From: Hymenopellis radicata
Lineage: Eukaryota; Basidiomycota; Agaricomycetes; Agaricales; Physalacriaceae
NCBI GenBank assembly: GCA_015501595.1
Contig: JADNRX010000014.1
Coordinates: forward strand, 1-64,000
Length of the DNA stretch: 64,000 bases
Direction of reading: 5' to 3'
Part shown: one piece after another, positions 23,673 to 36,042 of the stretch
Layout: the number at the start of each line of letters is the position of its first letter
Position numbering within the stretch: the stretch's first letter is position 1
Position numbers and translations under genes: made by a program
The notes under the pieces: generated by a model
What the model saw: the letters and a program-made list of their open reading frames with translations, nothing else
Told to the model about the DNA's origin: nothing
Database searches by the model: none

Positions 23673-25894
23673 ATGACGTCGTCTTCTCCTTCCTTGCACA
23701 CTGCTCGTGACGATTACCGTAGACGGTCATGCAATGACCTACTAGCTGGTGATGCTCCTGATGAGTACGAGTCGGACAGCGGTCCAGTGGAAGCCGGGGG
23801 AATTCTCGGTCGCAGCGCCACTGAATTCCAGGACGAGGAGATCTCACTCCCCGTCCCTCAGCCCCGCAGGCGGCGAGAACGGTCCTCGTTGAAGCGCCGT
23901 GCGTTCTTCATCAGGATGATTGCCTTGCTTTGTGCTTGCTGTCTGAGCGTCGGTAGTCACTAGTACGTGCATCAGGCATTCCGTAAACCAGCGAAATCGA
24001 CTCATCCGGGCTGTAGTGCTTCATACGTTCTGGGTCCCCTCAAGAGTCGGCTATCGCGCGAACTCGGAACGTCTCACACCGAGTTCAGCCTGTTAATTTC
24101 CGCATTCAGTCTGAATAGCACCTGGACCCCGCTGCTCGGTGGTATCCTTGCAAGCACGCTTGGCACCACATACACTAGCATTCTAGCTACCGGAATCATC
24201 TTCACAGGTATGCGATATCACCGAATTGTCCGCTTCGAATGATCTCTCAATTACAATCAGGCCAACTCGTTCTCCTTATTGGCGACATCATGGGTGACAT
24301 TCGGCTCATGGCATTGGGCATGTTCATCTTTGGTCTTGGTGTTAGTCCGGTAGCCGTCGTGCAAGAGACTATAATCGTCCGTTTCTTCAAGTCGCATGGC
24401 CTGGGAGTATCGATGGCGTTCGGTCTCATCGTTGGCAAGGGCGCTTCCTTCGTTTCTGCACGTACCTCGTACCCTTTGACTGAATGGTTGGGGCCACGTG
24501 CTCCTTTCTATGCCGCACAACTCTTGCCGGCATGTCAGTTGTTGTCAATCTCATCTACATCGCGGCATCCAAGTGGCTTGTCGACGGTGCTGGCGCCGAA
24601 CTTGAGGCTATCGACATTACTGAAGAAGCACGAAGACGCTCAATTCACAACGTTACCGAAGCCCAAGCTCTCGAGAAGGTCGCTGCGAAACGTAGAGTCA
24701 ATCTCCGCGAGATCACTAAATTGGGCGACGTCTTCTGGGCGTAAGTAATAATTTCATATATTGTGGACCTGGATTGACAAGTTTTCCAGCTATGTTGGTC
24801 TGAATATTTTGTGCGGTGCCATCTGGTCACCTTTCACCCATCTCGCGGCGTGAGTGCAATGTTTCATATCCTACCTATTTAATCGCTGTGCAGAAACATC
24901 ATTGAGAACCGATATGGAATGACGGAGCAGGATGCTGCCAATCAGGCATCATACCTCTTAGCTGGAAGCCTCATCTTCTATCCCATCGTCAGTGTTTCTG
25001 CAGAGCCAACTTTTCTTTATGCTCATTCGCTTTATAGTGCGGTTTCATCGTGGATCGTTTCAAGCATCGACCGGTCGTTGTGCAATTGTTATTGCTCTCG
25101 TCTTGTCTTACGTTGATCTCGTACGGTTGGTTTTGCCTTCCGCCTAGCTGGACTCAGAGCGCCAAGCCTGCTATCGTAACATTTGCTGTAGGGCATGGCT
25201 TTTCCCCTCGTAAGCCATTTGTCTCTCCACGACGTCCACTATTGACAATCACTCTAGTGCTTCTTGTCGTTCTTGTCCCCAAGATTGTGCCTCTGAAATA
25301 CGTCTCCACTGCTCTCGGAGTTCACAAAAGCGTGAGTTACACAGGCTCTGGTTACCATTGCTTTCGTACTTACGGTCTCGTAGTTGGAACAAACGGGATC
25401 CACTATTTTCCAAACTTTGGCAGGTATAGCCCTCGATATGCACAAGAAGAGCGATAAAATCCCTCGGGTAACACTGCTGCGATTCAGCATCTACTGAATA
25501 TTTTCTTCGGCCTCAACGTTCTCCAACTCCTCAGTATCATCATGCTTGCTGGTCTTCAGAGACGGAAGGATATCGCTGCAGCCCTCGCTGCCGCAATGTA
25601 TCGCCGCACTGCCTCTAATTCCCGCGAACCATCTACAGATGGTCGCCGAAAGTCTCCCGATGCGCGCCCTCATTCTACAGCCATTGAGGAGCAACCGCTT
25701 CTTGGCGACTCGCACAGACGTTACTCTTCCTCAGCGTCTCAGATTAGACTGTCTCGAGATGAAGTCGAGGCCGTAACGAGCAGAAGCGCGGAGAAGTATT
25801 CGTCGCCATCTGCGCGAGTTTGATCATCTTTGCTTGGGTGTTGTTCCTGGGCACTGCATGGTTCAGACTCGGCAAAAAGAATGGATCCAAGTGA
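23673..25894 (+). CDS. MFSD1-like major facilitator transporter (interrupted by indels)
   Basis: Multi-pass transporter related to animal MFSD1 (lysosomal dipeptide carrier) and its fungal relatives. The start at 23673 opens a hydrophilic N-terminus ending RRRERSSLKRRAFF. Exon 1 (to 23964) splices to 24017: GSHY joins ASYVLGPLKSRLSRELG, then EFSLLISAFSLNSTWTPLLG, GQLVLLIGDIMGD, GLGVSMAFGLIVGKGASFVS, TTLAGMSVVVNLIYIAASKW, YVGLNILCGAIWSPF, GFIVDRFKHRPVVV, LKYVSTALGVHKS, LEQTGSTIFQTLAG, QHLLNIFFGLNVLQLLSII, and a last helix SLIIFAWVLFLGTAWF ending at 25894. Three breaks need one extra base each: near 24512-24516, in the GGG at 25466-25468, and in the CC at 25771-25772. The family is clear from the intact blocks. 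Either the gene is decaying or the consensus has errors. Confidence 0.8.
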
Positions 25895-26385
25895 TTCAAG
25901 GACAGTAATAGCTGACTTTAATATCAGATTTATCATTTAATGACGCGTTTGACGAAGTGTGCATAGTAACTTTCTTTCAAATATTCATGACTGTAACGTA
26001 ATAATTGAATCAAAAAATATGACTGCTCAGGTACTCAACTTGTGGAAGATCACGGCAGTCAATCCAATTAGTTAGGTATAAGTATCTGCAACTTTAGAGA
26101 CGTCAGGAATCCCAGGATGCTCTTTTCTACGTCTCTGATAGGCCATTCACTGAAGCCCTAGTAATATTTCAGGCTTCAGAATCGGCTTCAACTTCAACCA
26201 CAGAGTCAGACGCGGGATACTACGTCGTATAAAGTCGGTAGTGTGGCGTAAGATTGATCGGATCACACGGCCGAATCAGTCACGTTGTAACATCTTAGGA
26301 ATTTGCCGGTGAAACTGTATAGTTGCTTTCCCAGGATCCAAATAATATTGTGTTCGCAATACGCTCGACCTCAACATCAAGAAAG

Positions 26386-26434
26386 GTGAGCAAAGGAGCT
26401 ATGCTTATCGGTTTCCTTACTGATGGACTCACAG
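26386..26434 (+). other. Probable 5'-leader intron of the eL15 gene
   Basis: A GTGAGC donor after GAAAG and an ACAG acceptor bound 49 bases ending 13 bases before the eL15 ATG. Leader introns at this place are common in fungal ribosomal-protein genes. The rest of 25895-26385 is intergenic with nothing recognised. Confidence 0.55.
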
Positions 26435-26447
26435 TTGCCTCCGCAAG

Positions 26448-27264
26448 ATGGGTGGGTACAAATACGTTAGCGAGCTGTACAAGAAGAAACAGTCCGATGT
26501 CCTCAGATTCTTGTTTCGTGTCCGGTGCGTACTTGGAGTCAATACCTGCATCGATATGCTAAAAGACAACCTCTTTTCAGGTGCTGGGAGTACCGCCAAC
26601 TGAACGTGATTCACCGTGCGTCGCGTCCATCCCGCCCGGACAAGGCTCGTCGCTTGGGATACAAGGCCAAGCAAGGATATGTCGTCTACCGTGTCCGTGT
26701 TCGCAGGGGTAACCGCAAAAAGCCTGTGCCCAAGGGTGCGTTGAATGGTGTTTTTCACTGTCCTTGAATCCGACGTCGTATCAAGGTGCTACCTACGGCA
26801 AGCCCGTCCGCCAGGGTGTCAACCACCTCAAGTTCCAGCGCAGTCTGAGGAGCACTGCTGAAGAGCGAGTGGGACGCCGATGCGGTAACTTGCGTGTGCT
26901 GAACTCGTACTGGATCAACCAGGATGGTGTTTACAAGTACTACGAGGTCATTCTCGTCGATCCCAACCACAAAGCTGTGAGTTGCTCCGGATTTCTCTGC
27001 TCAACAATCATCCTCAACATCCATGATTAGATCCGCCGGGATCCCAGGATTAACTGGATTGTCAACCCCGTTCACAAACGCCGTGAGGCTCGCGGTCTTA
27101 CTAGCATTGGCAAACAAGTCAGTATTCCCACCAACATGTTTATTTTTTATCGGACTGATTCGTCTTCAGAACCGTGGCTTGGGCAAAGGTCATCGCCACA
27201 ACCATGCACCCGCGCGGTCGACATGGAAAAAGCACAACACGCTCAGCCTCCCCGTTACCGGTAG
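26448..27264 (+). CDS. RPL15: 60S ribosomal protein eL15
   Basis: Structural protein of the large ribosomal subunit. The first coding exon gives [20 protein letters not shown] then FLFRVR, splicing to [52 protein letters not shown], then [69 protein letters not shown] and [27 protein letters not shown]. This covers the whole family length. The last codons are out of frame: the expected RYR-stop lies one base off, in the CCCC run at 27250-27253, so the stop at 27262-27264 is reached only if one base is restored. As sequenced the frame runs past it. In so conserved and essential a protein a sequencing error is the likeliest cause. Confidence 0.93.
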
Positions 27265-27544
27265 ATGGATGTTGTGTTACTGTACTGTTATTATGCTACA
27301 TCATGTTCCGCACCATGTTATGTATCATGCATTTGCCTCGCATACTTATTGTTGGAGTCCTGAGCAGTGAGGTCTGTGCAAAGTCAGAGCGTGTACATAA
27401 GCTCCGGCGAACGCACGACACAGGGTCACCACGAGGCAGACAACGTGCAACTTGGTCATTCCAGGGTTATTCTCGGCGCCACTTGGCAGCTCCCAGCCAT
27501 TTAAAGCTCAACGAACGACCGCCACGACCCAACACCGACTAACG

Positions 27545-29276
27545 ATGCATCACGACCTTCCCTTATGTATATTGGCTTTATTGTTTTTCGTACCTCGCAC
27601 CTCCGCGGCCATTCCCAATCCGAGGTCGGGATGGGCGGACCTCATGAACGCGCCGAAACGCTGGTTTTCACGATCCGATTCTGATATCCAGAAGCGGTAT
27701 AACCAGTTTGAGGCGAACAACGACGGATCCACGTTTATATGGCTTCTCCAAGACGAGTACTCTGGAGATACATTTTTTGAGTGCGTGGCGTAATGCGCAG
27801 TCATGATTCAAACTCAACCATCGAGAACAGCAAGTTTGGATTTTATGACGGCGATGATCCTACACAGTGAGGCATTCCGTTGATATTCGACGCTCGACTA
27901 ACTATCCCGCAGTGGAAGTGTCAAGTAGGCGATCACGTTCTGCTTCCGTTTCGATTGTTGACGCGTCTTCGCAAGTTATGTTAACAGCACCGATGCCTTC
28001 TCAAAAGGCCTCGCGTACATCGGTGACAATAAGGAAGTCATTATGAAGGGCGACAACACTACGTGGCTAGCTGAAGGCGTCTATAGAGATAGGTAGGAGC
28101 CTTGAACTTGCCAATTTCATCAGTCAACGTTTGTGGCTAGTGTCCGCATCTCAAGTTACGCTCAGTACAACACTGGGCTATTTATTCTAGACCTCAATCA
28201 TGCTCCTTGGGGATGCGGTACATCCAGTCAGATTCTCTTTCCTCGTCCCACTAAACGATCCATAGGTGTATGGCCCGCATTTTGGACTCTTGGCAGCGGG
28301 ACGTGGCCACAGGTAATATTAATGTCTTGACGGCTTCTTACCTCAGTACTAACCTCCACACAGACCGGCGAAATCGATATTATCGAAGGCGTGCACGACA
28401 ATTCGCACAACCAGATCGCTTGGCATACTCAGTCAGGTACTGCTCTTCTTCCTCAGCGGAATCATCTTTGACAGAACATGTGTTTTGAAGGGTGTTATCT
28501 TAACCCGAACGCTTCCTTCACGGGAACAGTGGTACAGTCTAACGGAGTGAATAACACCAACTGTGACGGTACTGCCAATTCCAACTCCGGTTGTGGCATC
28601 ACTGAGTGGAGTCGCGCCTCGTATGGACCGTACTTCGATCAACAAGGAGGTGGTGTTTTTGCGATGAAATGGGACGAGAATGGGATCGCGATTTGTGCGT
28701 TGCGCTGCAAGGCTCGTAGGTTCAAGCTCATCCTGCGATCGTAGATTCCTTCTATCGCGTCGCGGTGCCAAAGGATATCGACGAGGGCAGTCCAACACCT
28801 TCATCTTGGGGTATTGCGGACGCGTTCTTGGACCCCGAATATTGTGATCCAATATCGAACTTTGTTAATCACTCCGTGATATTTGGTGGGTGACTTGACT
28901 GCTCTATGATAAATGACAAGTTGATTTTACTCTGACAGATATCACGTTCTGTGGAGATTGGGTATGAGTGATTGGGTATGTTTTCGTCATGTTCTAATAG
29001 GTGATTAGGCTGGCAATTCTTATGCGACTACGACTTGCCCCGGAACCTGCGCGGAACGTTTGATGGACCCTTCTAATTTCGAGGTAGGTATTTCCATAAT
29101 AGCTCTACGTATCACTCATTGATTGTTCACAGAATGCCTCCTGGAGCATCAACTCGTTGAAAGTATACCGGAAACAGACGCTGAACGGACAAGTAAATGG
29201 AGCAAGCGGTATGCATCGCATATCCTCCGTGTTGTTGGCCTCAGTCGCAGCAGCGGCAACGTGGCTCATGTTGTAA
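27545..29276 (+). CDS. Secreted GH16 beta-glucanase, probably GPI-anchored
   Basis: Glycoside hydrolase family 16, acting on beta-1,3 or mixed-linkage glucans of the wall or of plant/fungal debris. The signal peptide is MHHDLPLCILALLFFVPRTS followed by AA. The catalytic fold is assembled from small exons: TFIWLLQDEYSGDTFF, KFGFYDGDDPTHGSV, YVNSTDAFSKGLAYIGDN, VRISSYAQYNTGLFILDLNH, VWPAFWTLGSGTWPQ, then the active-site motif GEIDIIEGVHDN with the two family glutamates (E-I-D-I-I-E), GCYLNPNASFTGTV, FAMKWDENGIAI, SSWGIADAFLDPEYCDP, ITFCGDWAGNSYATTTCPGT and SINSLKVYRKQTLNGQ. It ends with a hydrophobic helix (VLLASVAAATWLML) after a small-residue stretch, typical of a GPI-anchor signal. About ten short introns; the frame is intact. 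The exact glucan specificity is not determinable here. Confidence 0.88.
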
Positions 29277-29304
29277 AGGTAGAATTACATAGATACGCAG
29301 ACGT

Positions 29305-30764
29305 TTACAATTTCAGTTTCAGTACCTTTTCTTCTATGTCCTCAACTTCTACGGAAGGTGGCTCTGCAAAGCTCGCACGCAACGGTGTCACGCTCACCGA
29401 ACCCATATGAATAGCCCATCCGTCTGTTCCTACCGGCAATGAAGATGCTGCGGGATTGATCAATCCTTCCATCTCCGGAGACCATTTGAAGGAAAGACCG
29501 CTGGGAGAGGTGTTTCCGGCGATAACGGGGGCGTCGGGACCAGCAGCAACGGGTTTTTCTGCCTCGAGTTGCTTGAACAGGCGGCCGTAAGATTTCCGCC
29601 ACATTGTGGTCCAATAGATCTTAAGCCCTTTCTCGGACAAAAGACCTTCTACCAGTGGTATGTTGACGTTATAAAGATCAACCTCGCCATCCCTCAGTCC
29701 ACCCGCATCTGCACCCCAATTGTCCCATAAATGCTTGATAATGTCCCTCCCAAGGATATGAGCGGGTTCAAATAACGTAGTGGGAGTAGGATGTAGGACG
29801 GTCCCATAAGATATTGCGATAGAACGGACTGTGGAAAGAGATGACGAGAGCGCTGCGCCGATCGTTCCAGAGGAGAGCGCGAACGCAGCTTTCAAACGGA
29901 GATTAGCAAGTTAAATGACGGGAAGGCCAAGACTTCAGCTCACAAGAACTATTCCGACCGAGATTCGGTCCAGAAATCTAGAACCCATTCAGCTGACTCA
30001 GTTGAACAGTGTCGACTTGACTTGCAACAAGATCAATCTGACCAGGATATAGGTTATACAAACCGACATTAGAACATGTAGCAGGCGTCTAAGATATCAT
30101 CAATAGAGCGCCGGACACCGAAAGGATGTCACCATCATACGCCATCCAAGAGTATCCATTCAGCCTGTAATGCGTTGTTGAATCATAACGAACGACGGTA
30201 TAGAAGAATAACTGACGACTTCGCCCTCTTTCAGTGGACGTGAAGTGGGAGAAGTCTCCCCATATCCATCCGGGTCCTTCGGGTAGTAGTATACACCCTT
30301 CGTCACTTCCTTGATGTGATACGCTTTTCCTGTGTACCATCGTATTAGAAACAGTTTCAGGGGATAACGGCACGACAATACGGGTGACGCAAGGAGGTCT
30401 CCGTTTGCTGGGCCAAGAACAAAACATTCAAGACACTGAAGAGCCGAGGCACGTCGAGGCATAAACAATGCTCACCAATCCAACTTTTCTGAGTACTTGG
30501 TATCACAACCTTGACATCCCAGCCTGTACTCATTGAAGTTGAAGTTTGGAGGATAATGTTGTACGCTCCGTACCCAAGTGCTCAGTCAGATGCTGTTCGG
30601 CAAGGTTGAACATGGTTGAAAGAGCTTTAGAAACGACCCACTTTCCAAAGACCAAAGATATACGGAGATTCACGTCCAGGAGGACCATCGTCGTTCTAAG
30701 AGACGCTTTAGATAGTGTGCGCAGAGTAGAGACATCAGATTACAGTTAACAACACGACTGTCAT
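29305..30764 (-). CDS. SurE-like phosphatase/nucleotidase (PBY1-type)
   Basis: Survival-protein-E fold phosphatase, which removes phosphate from nucleotides in characterised relatives. Start at 30764: MTVVLLT splices to NDDGPPGRESPYIFGLWK, giving the metal-binding NDDG motif. Later exons: GWDVKVVIPSTQKSWIG, KAYHIKEVTKGVYYYPKDPD, AEWILLDG, TPATCSNVGLYNLYPGQIDL, SGPNLGRNS (the second active-site motif), AFALSSGTIGAALSSSLSTV, VDLYNVNIPLVEG and SVSVTPLRASFAEPPS. The intron between DLV and ISGPNLG (29978-30025) starts GCAAGT, a GC-AG intron. Around 30637-30639 the frame after GLWK closes early; either a longer intron is used or one C is extra. The start agrees with the compact N-terminus of the family. 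It is tail-to-tail with GH16, 28 bp apart. Confidence 0.85.
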
Positions 30765-31014
30765 CTCGGGAAAGGGATCGAGTCCAACGGAGATCAGAGT
30801 GTGACGCAAAACGAAATTTGGTCACAATTTCGGATTTGGTGTTATCCCTGGTCGCGGCCTCGGCGCTGACCGCCCTGAACTCAGTCTCTGCCTTGTCTTC
30901 TCTTCTCAGTCGACGCTCCGTTCCACGTCGCAATTTTTCTCCTTTTTGCTCGCCCCTAGTCGCCCCCAGCGGCCGTCTGGAATACCCAGCGAAGGCGGGC
31001 CCCTTGGACCGACA

Positions 31015-34000
31015 ATGGCAGGCGCTGAACCAACCCAGAGTCCTCTGCTATCATCACCCAGTCTCCAGGCCCATTCCATTTCCGACAGCGAGGCGCTGCG
31101 GCCACCCAAGCAGGACGGCTTTGACTCCAGCGTTGGGACATCACCAGCTCCGTCGTTTGCAGAGTCCTTTTCAACGGCTCTAACATCTCCTTCGCATATG
31201 GCACTCGACAATCCTCCATCCACGTCTCTCCTCCCGCCCCCGTCCAGTCTCAAGAAATCCATATCTGTCGACTCTTTTGTTCAATACGGACGTGATCATA
31301 TACCAATAGCTACCAGACCCAACCGCGGCCATACCAGTTCGGCCTTGGAGGCCCCCAAGGGCCTCCTCTTCGATCCCACGCACAAGATAGACCGCGAAAG
31401 ACGCATTACGATCGGCAGAAGTCGTGGGGCCAGCGTCAGCTCCGCTGGAGATGACCGTGCCGTATCTGTCGTCGGCGAATCCGATGTCGAGCGTTCCGAC
31501 ATTCTCAATACGCCAATCGATGCATACAACCGCATATCACTCAAGGGACAGGACAAGGGCAAATCGTTCGTGAGCGGCGGAGAACTTCCTCTCCCGTCGC
31601 GCACTCCGACATTGAGCACCACATCGAGTATGAGCAGCATCATGACTGCTTCGACGAGCTCCAGTACTCAAGAAGGCGTCCCGCGTATGCAATCAGCTTC
31701 TTCATTGCACTCTATGGCGAGAAGAAGTCTGCCCGCGTCATCCGCCGCGGGTCGATCCCGCAGTGGTAGCTTAGGAATGTATCCGACTTCGAACAGTTCT
31801 TCACGTCGTATGATGATAAATACCAGTTTATCAGGAACCTCGGTGAGTATCTCTCTCCTTAGAAACAAATTAGTACTTGACGAACATTCAGATTGATCAC
31901 CATCTCGCCATAACACTAGTCGTCGTTGGAGTAGCCGGTTGCGGTAAATCCATGGTAATTCGCAAAGGTCTCAAAGGGTATGGCCTGTCAGACCCAAGTG
32001 CTTCCCTGCCTGGCACGCACTCTTCCTCCCGTTGTATGTCTTTCATCGTTACCTGTGTGGGTATACTCTGATCAGCCCTAGACACTCGTCGCGTGGGCAA
32101 GATTTCCAAGAGCGAGAACACACCAGAATGTCCCTTGAATGTTATTGAGGTTGACATTCCGAGTGCAATCCCTGACACAACTTTGGTCACGGTCAACTTT
32201 CTCCCTGAAGCTCCGCGCGTAGACGGTGCACTCATATGCTACGATGCTTCTGATGAACCATCATTCAGACCCGTGGAAGCTTTACTACGTGCGTCCACCT
32301 CATCCAGCTTCTAGCTTCCACTAATGTGCTGCAGGTGGTTATCGCGCCATCCAGCTCCCTACTGTTGTGCTGGCCTGCAAATCCGACATGCAGAGAGCGA
32401 TTGACCCCCAGACGGCGGTTGAGATCCTGCTAGAATATGATGTTGGCCTCGTGGAGGTCACCAGCACTTCGGAGTCAGGAAAAGAGAAGATGAAGCGTTC
32501 GTTTGACTATCTGCTGAAAGCAATAATTCGAGACCGTCGTAAGTCCTTGAAGTCTCCTTTTATTCATCGATTGTTGATGGCTGCTAGGATCAGCGCGACA
32601 TGGATTCGACGATTACCGCAACCCCGCTTCCCCGGATCTGGTATCCACACCGCCGTGGGAAGGCTCCAGCAATGCCACACCAACCGTCTCCTCAGCCTCA
32701 TCATCTACGAATGCTGTTCACGCCGTCCCGGTGACTACGACATCCTCTCTGCCCACCATCCCAGCATCTCGTACGACTACGCCCAGTTCACCTCCATTCG
32801 CTCGGCCGCCTTTACAGGAGACACCTGTGGAGTCAACGATTGATAACGAGCGTCTTCCTGTCACCGAGTTATCAACGAATGGACCTCCGTTCAGCTCGGT
32901 GAATGTGATGGCGGCCGACCAGATTAATGGTGCCGCTCCTATGCTGGACGAGCGCAAGCCTGTGCAGCCTAAAGAATCGTGCGTTATTTCTCGTTCGTTG
33001 ACATGTTACGTGTCTTCATCAGGGAACACAGGCGCTCTGCTCAATGGGCAACTCTGGATGAGCTGCTGGATAAACTGCTGTTCCTTACAGTCAGCGGGGA
33101 TGGTATGTGTTCTCATCGCGGTGCATCCCTTTGATGTCTCAATCAGCTTCTCAGATCCTACCTACATCACCCATTTCTTGTTGACGTACAGACGATTTGC
33201 AAGTCCGCGAAGTCTGTTGTTGGCGATGCAGAAACGTATGCGACAGCTCGACAACCCATCTGGTGATCCTATGTTTGCATGTTATGCGCAGATGAGGTGT
33301 GTTAAAAGCCTTTATCAGTGTCCTTATCGCTGATGCGCTTGCAGAATATGCCATCTTTTGGAGTTATGGATCCGCGATTATCCATATGACTTCGCTGTTC
33401 GAGGAACGGCTGGCGCACTCTCGGCCCTCATCAAGTCCATCATTTCCAAGACCTACCTCCTCCATTATGGATCGGATTTTCTTCCTTTCCTGGAACTTCT
33501 GCCAAACCTGGTGGATAAAGATGCTTCTTGGGCATTGAAGGTGGAGGATATTGCGTCTGAAAGTGACGATTCCTATAGTCTCCTGGAAGAAGAAGAAGAG
33601 AAATCTGTGGATTCGTCATCACGTCCTCCTCAGACTACTTCTTCTCCAAAAGAGAAGAAGGTTCCGCCGCCGAATGTCTTTCGGGAACGGAAGGGTAGCT
33701 TACCTCTGACTGCGAAGGCCTTACTTCCTCATCCCCTAGACGACTTCAGTCAGTATGACCATACACCGGATAATCCCAAGCAACAACTCCGGGAGCTGCA
33801 GAAATTGGCTGTGGAAGTTAATAACGCTGATCCGGAGGAACTGGCTCGAGAAATAACTCGCCTAGAGTCTAAATTATTCCTTGACATCGAGGTAAGCTCC
33901 TGCAACCTGCGCTGGGAGTATCATATTGATATATTTCTTTCCCAAGCCTCGTCATTGGTTACATTACACCTTCGTGTCGGGCAAGAAAGATCCGGAAACA

Positions 34001-34839
34001 AATTCTATTGCTCGCTTCAATAATGTTTCCAACCACCTTGCCGATTGGTCGGTGTCTTGTCTTTTATTACTTGGTCCGAGCCTCATATTTGATACAGGGT
34101 GGTGTCCTTGATCCTCTGTCACGACAAGCCTCGGATGAGAGCCAAGCAGATCGAGAAGCTGGTTGAAGTTGCTCAAAAGCTTCGGACGTTGAACAATTAC
34201 TCAGCATTGCGCGCATTTGTTGCTGGCATCAACAACTCTACTTATCCCGGTGACCAAACCATGGAGCAATTCAAGGCAAGATGTCCGGAGCAGGCGAAGA
34301 ATCTGCAGTCTTGGGATGTACTGCTACAGCACATACGCTCCCATCGTGCCTACCGACTAGCGCTCCGAAATACCAAGGGTGCTTGCATCCCAGCCTTGTA
34401 AGTGTTACCTACGAGTACTCCACTCTTCTGAACAGTTAACAGGGAGGTTCACATATCCGATCTCATTCGTTCTCACGAAGCGAATGATGATTTTAATTCT
34501 GACGATCCTTCCAAGATCCATTGGGGCAAGTTCAACATGATGGGAAGGTTTATCACCAGTACTACTCAATGTCAGGCGCAGTGCCGTTCCACGGATGATT
34601 ACAACTTCAAGTCGAAAGACAGCATTCGGGATCTGCTACTTTCTGCCTATCTGATGGATGATGATGTGAGACTATGTTCGTGTGTTTTGTGTTCACCTCT
34701 CACGGCCTTTTGTTAGATGCAAAAATCCCGCATCACCCCCCCAGACGCAGAATTCGATAACTATCGTCCTAATCCTCGTCCACCGCGCGAGTCGGCACCG
34801 CGGGATGTTGCTATTCTGCGTCGCCTATTATTCTGGTAA
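31015..34839 (+). CDS. Ras guanine nucleotide exchange factor with GTPase-like domain
   Basis: Likely activates a Ras-family GTPase. The Ser/Pro-rich N-terminus of about 280 residues is disordered. A P-loop domain follows: ITLVVVGVAGCGKSMVIRKG (GxxxxGKS), NVIEVDIPS, VDGALICYDASDEPSF, TVVLACKSDM (a KxD-type G4 motif) and VEVTSTSESG. After a Thr/Ser-rich linker comes the RasGEF_N module (HRRSAQWATLDELLDKLLFL, PTYITHFLLTYRRFASPRSL, LELWIRDYPYDFA) and then the catalytic RasGEF domain (NVSNHLADW, RAKQIEKLVEVAQKLRTLNN, YSALRAFVAGINNSTY, EVHISDL, INFGKF-like IHWGKFNMMGRFI). It ends AILRRLLFW. The start at 31015 is the first in-frame ATG. About ten short introns and no frameshift. The GTPase substrate is not identifiable. 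Confidence 0.88.
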
Positions 34840-34971
34840 TTTGACTGCTTCCCATTGGAAACTTTTCCATACTTCGCTATCGTTTTCCCTCATCGTCATA
34901 TTTTAGTAAGATACCATCGCATATAAGTAGCCCATGTCATATACTGCTTCAACGTTTATTTGTACATTCTT

Positions 34972-35860
34972 TCAATGTTCATGATTTCGAGATTTCCTCG
35001 GGGCCTTTACGAAACAGCCCATTTGATGCCAAAAGAGATTGACGTTCTCGCCATTCTTACCCCAAGTCTCTCTTTCGCTCCATTTAACGGAGAGCTCTGC
35101 TAGAACATGGTGCGGATTCTGGTCCAAGCGGCAGCCAACGATAAATCTCCACAAGGGAGTCCAGAATGCCTGCCACCATTTAACGTCTGTGGAGAGGTCA
35201 CAGGCGACGTGTTCGTAAAACAAGAATGTCCCTCCGGGTTTAAGGACGTCGCGGAGCAGTCCGTCAAGGGTATTTTTGAGGTCGGGCACGCCACACAGCG
35301 TGAGAACCGACACGATGGTATCCACTTGTCGACCGCGCAGGGCTTCCATGATCTTCATGGGCTCCTCAGCGCCACAACCTATAATGCTGATTTGCGCGGG
35401 TTGAAACCTGCGCGTGTTGCATTGATGTAGATATTCTCGTGTAGCAAGACGTTGGGTTCTAGCGCGATGTATGCTGTCACACGAGTACGATCAAGGTATT
35501 TAGCGGTGTGGCCGCTTCCTAGAGCATGGCATGATTGAGTGCCCGCAAGATCAATGATGAGAAGCAGAGACGGCTACCTGCGCCAATATCAAGCACTGTG
35601 CCATAGGCGCGCGCGGGGAGCAGAGCGCGCTTGCTTTCGGCGCTGTTCTCGTCAACGCCATCCGCCATGAACTTCCACACGCGCATGAAGAATTGTTCAC
35701 GAAGCCCGATGGGGTGAAGAAGTAGCTGGGGTCTGGCCGCAATATCGTGCAGCCAGGGTACTAGACTGCCACGTATAATGTAGAACAAGTCCAGTAATAT
35801 CCCGAGACGCAGCCATAGCGCACTTAGAAGCGTGTTGTACTGCTTCTGCAGGAAATCCAT
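34972..35860 (-). CDS. METTL7-like S-adenosylmethionine methyltransferase (one indel)
   Basis: Class I methyltransferase of the membrane-associated METTL7/thiol-methyltransferase type. Start at 35860: an N-terminal hydrophobic segment (LWLRLGILLDLFYIIRGSLV) probably anchors it to the ER or lipid droplets. The SAM-binding motif I is split by an intron: YGTVLDIGAG joins SGHTAKYLD. Later blocks: VTAYIALEPNVLLHENIYIN, EEPMKIMEALRGRQVDTIVS, VLTLCGVPDLKNTLDGLLRD, VLKPGGTFLFYEHV and WWQAFWTPLWRFIVGCRLDQ, ending with KAPRKSRNHEH. Between FNP and the expected AQISIIGCGAEEP the frame breaks; one base is missing at the GGG of 35398-35400 (plus strand). The methyl acceptor is unknown. Confidence 0.82.
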
Positions 35861-36042
35861 TACTGGCTCTCGACTTTCAACGGTAATGAGCTGCTAGCGA
35901 CAGAAAGACTCTAATGACTCACGAAATTCTGAAACGTTCGTGATGGGCGGGTGAAAGAGTGAATATCTTGAATTGATTAATGATTGCTTTGTGACAGAAC
36001 GCGTGACTATACGCGACTCGCCCATCTCCTCTTGCCACCACC

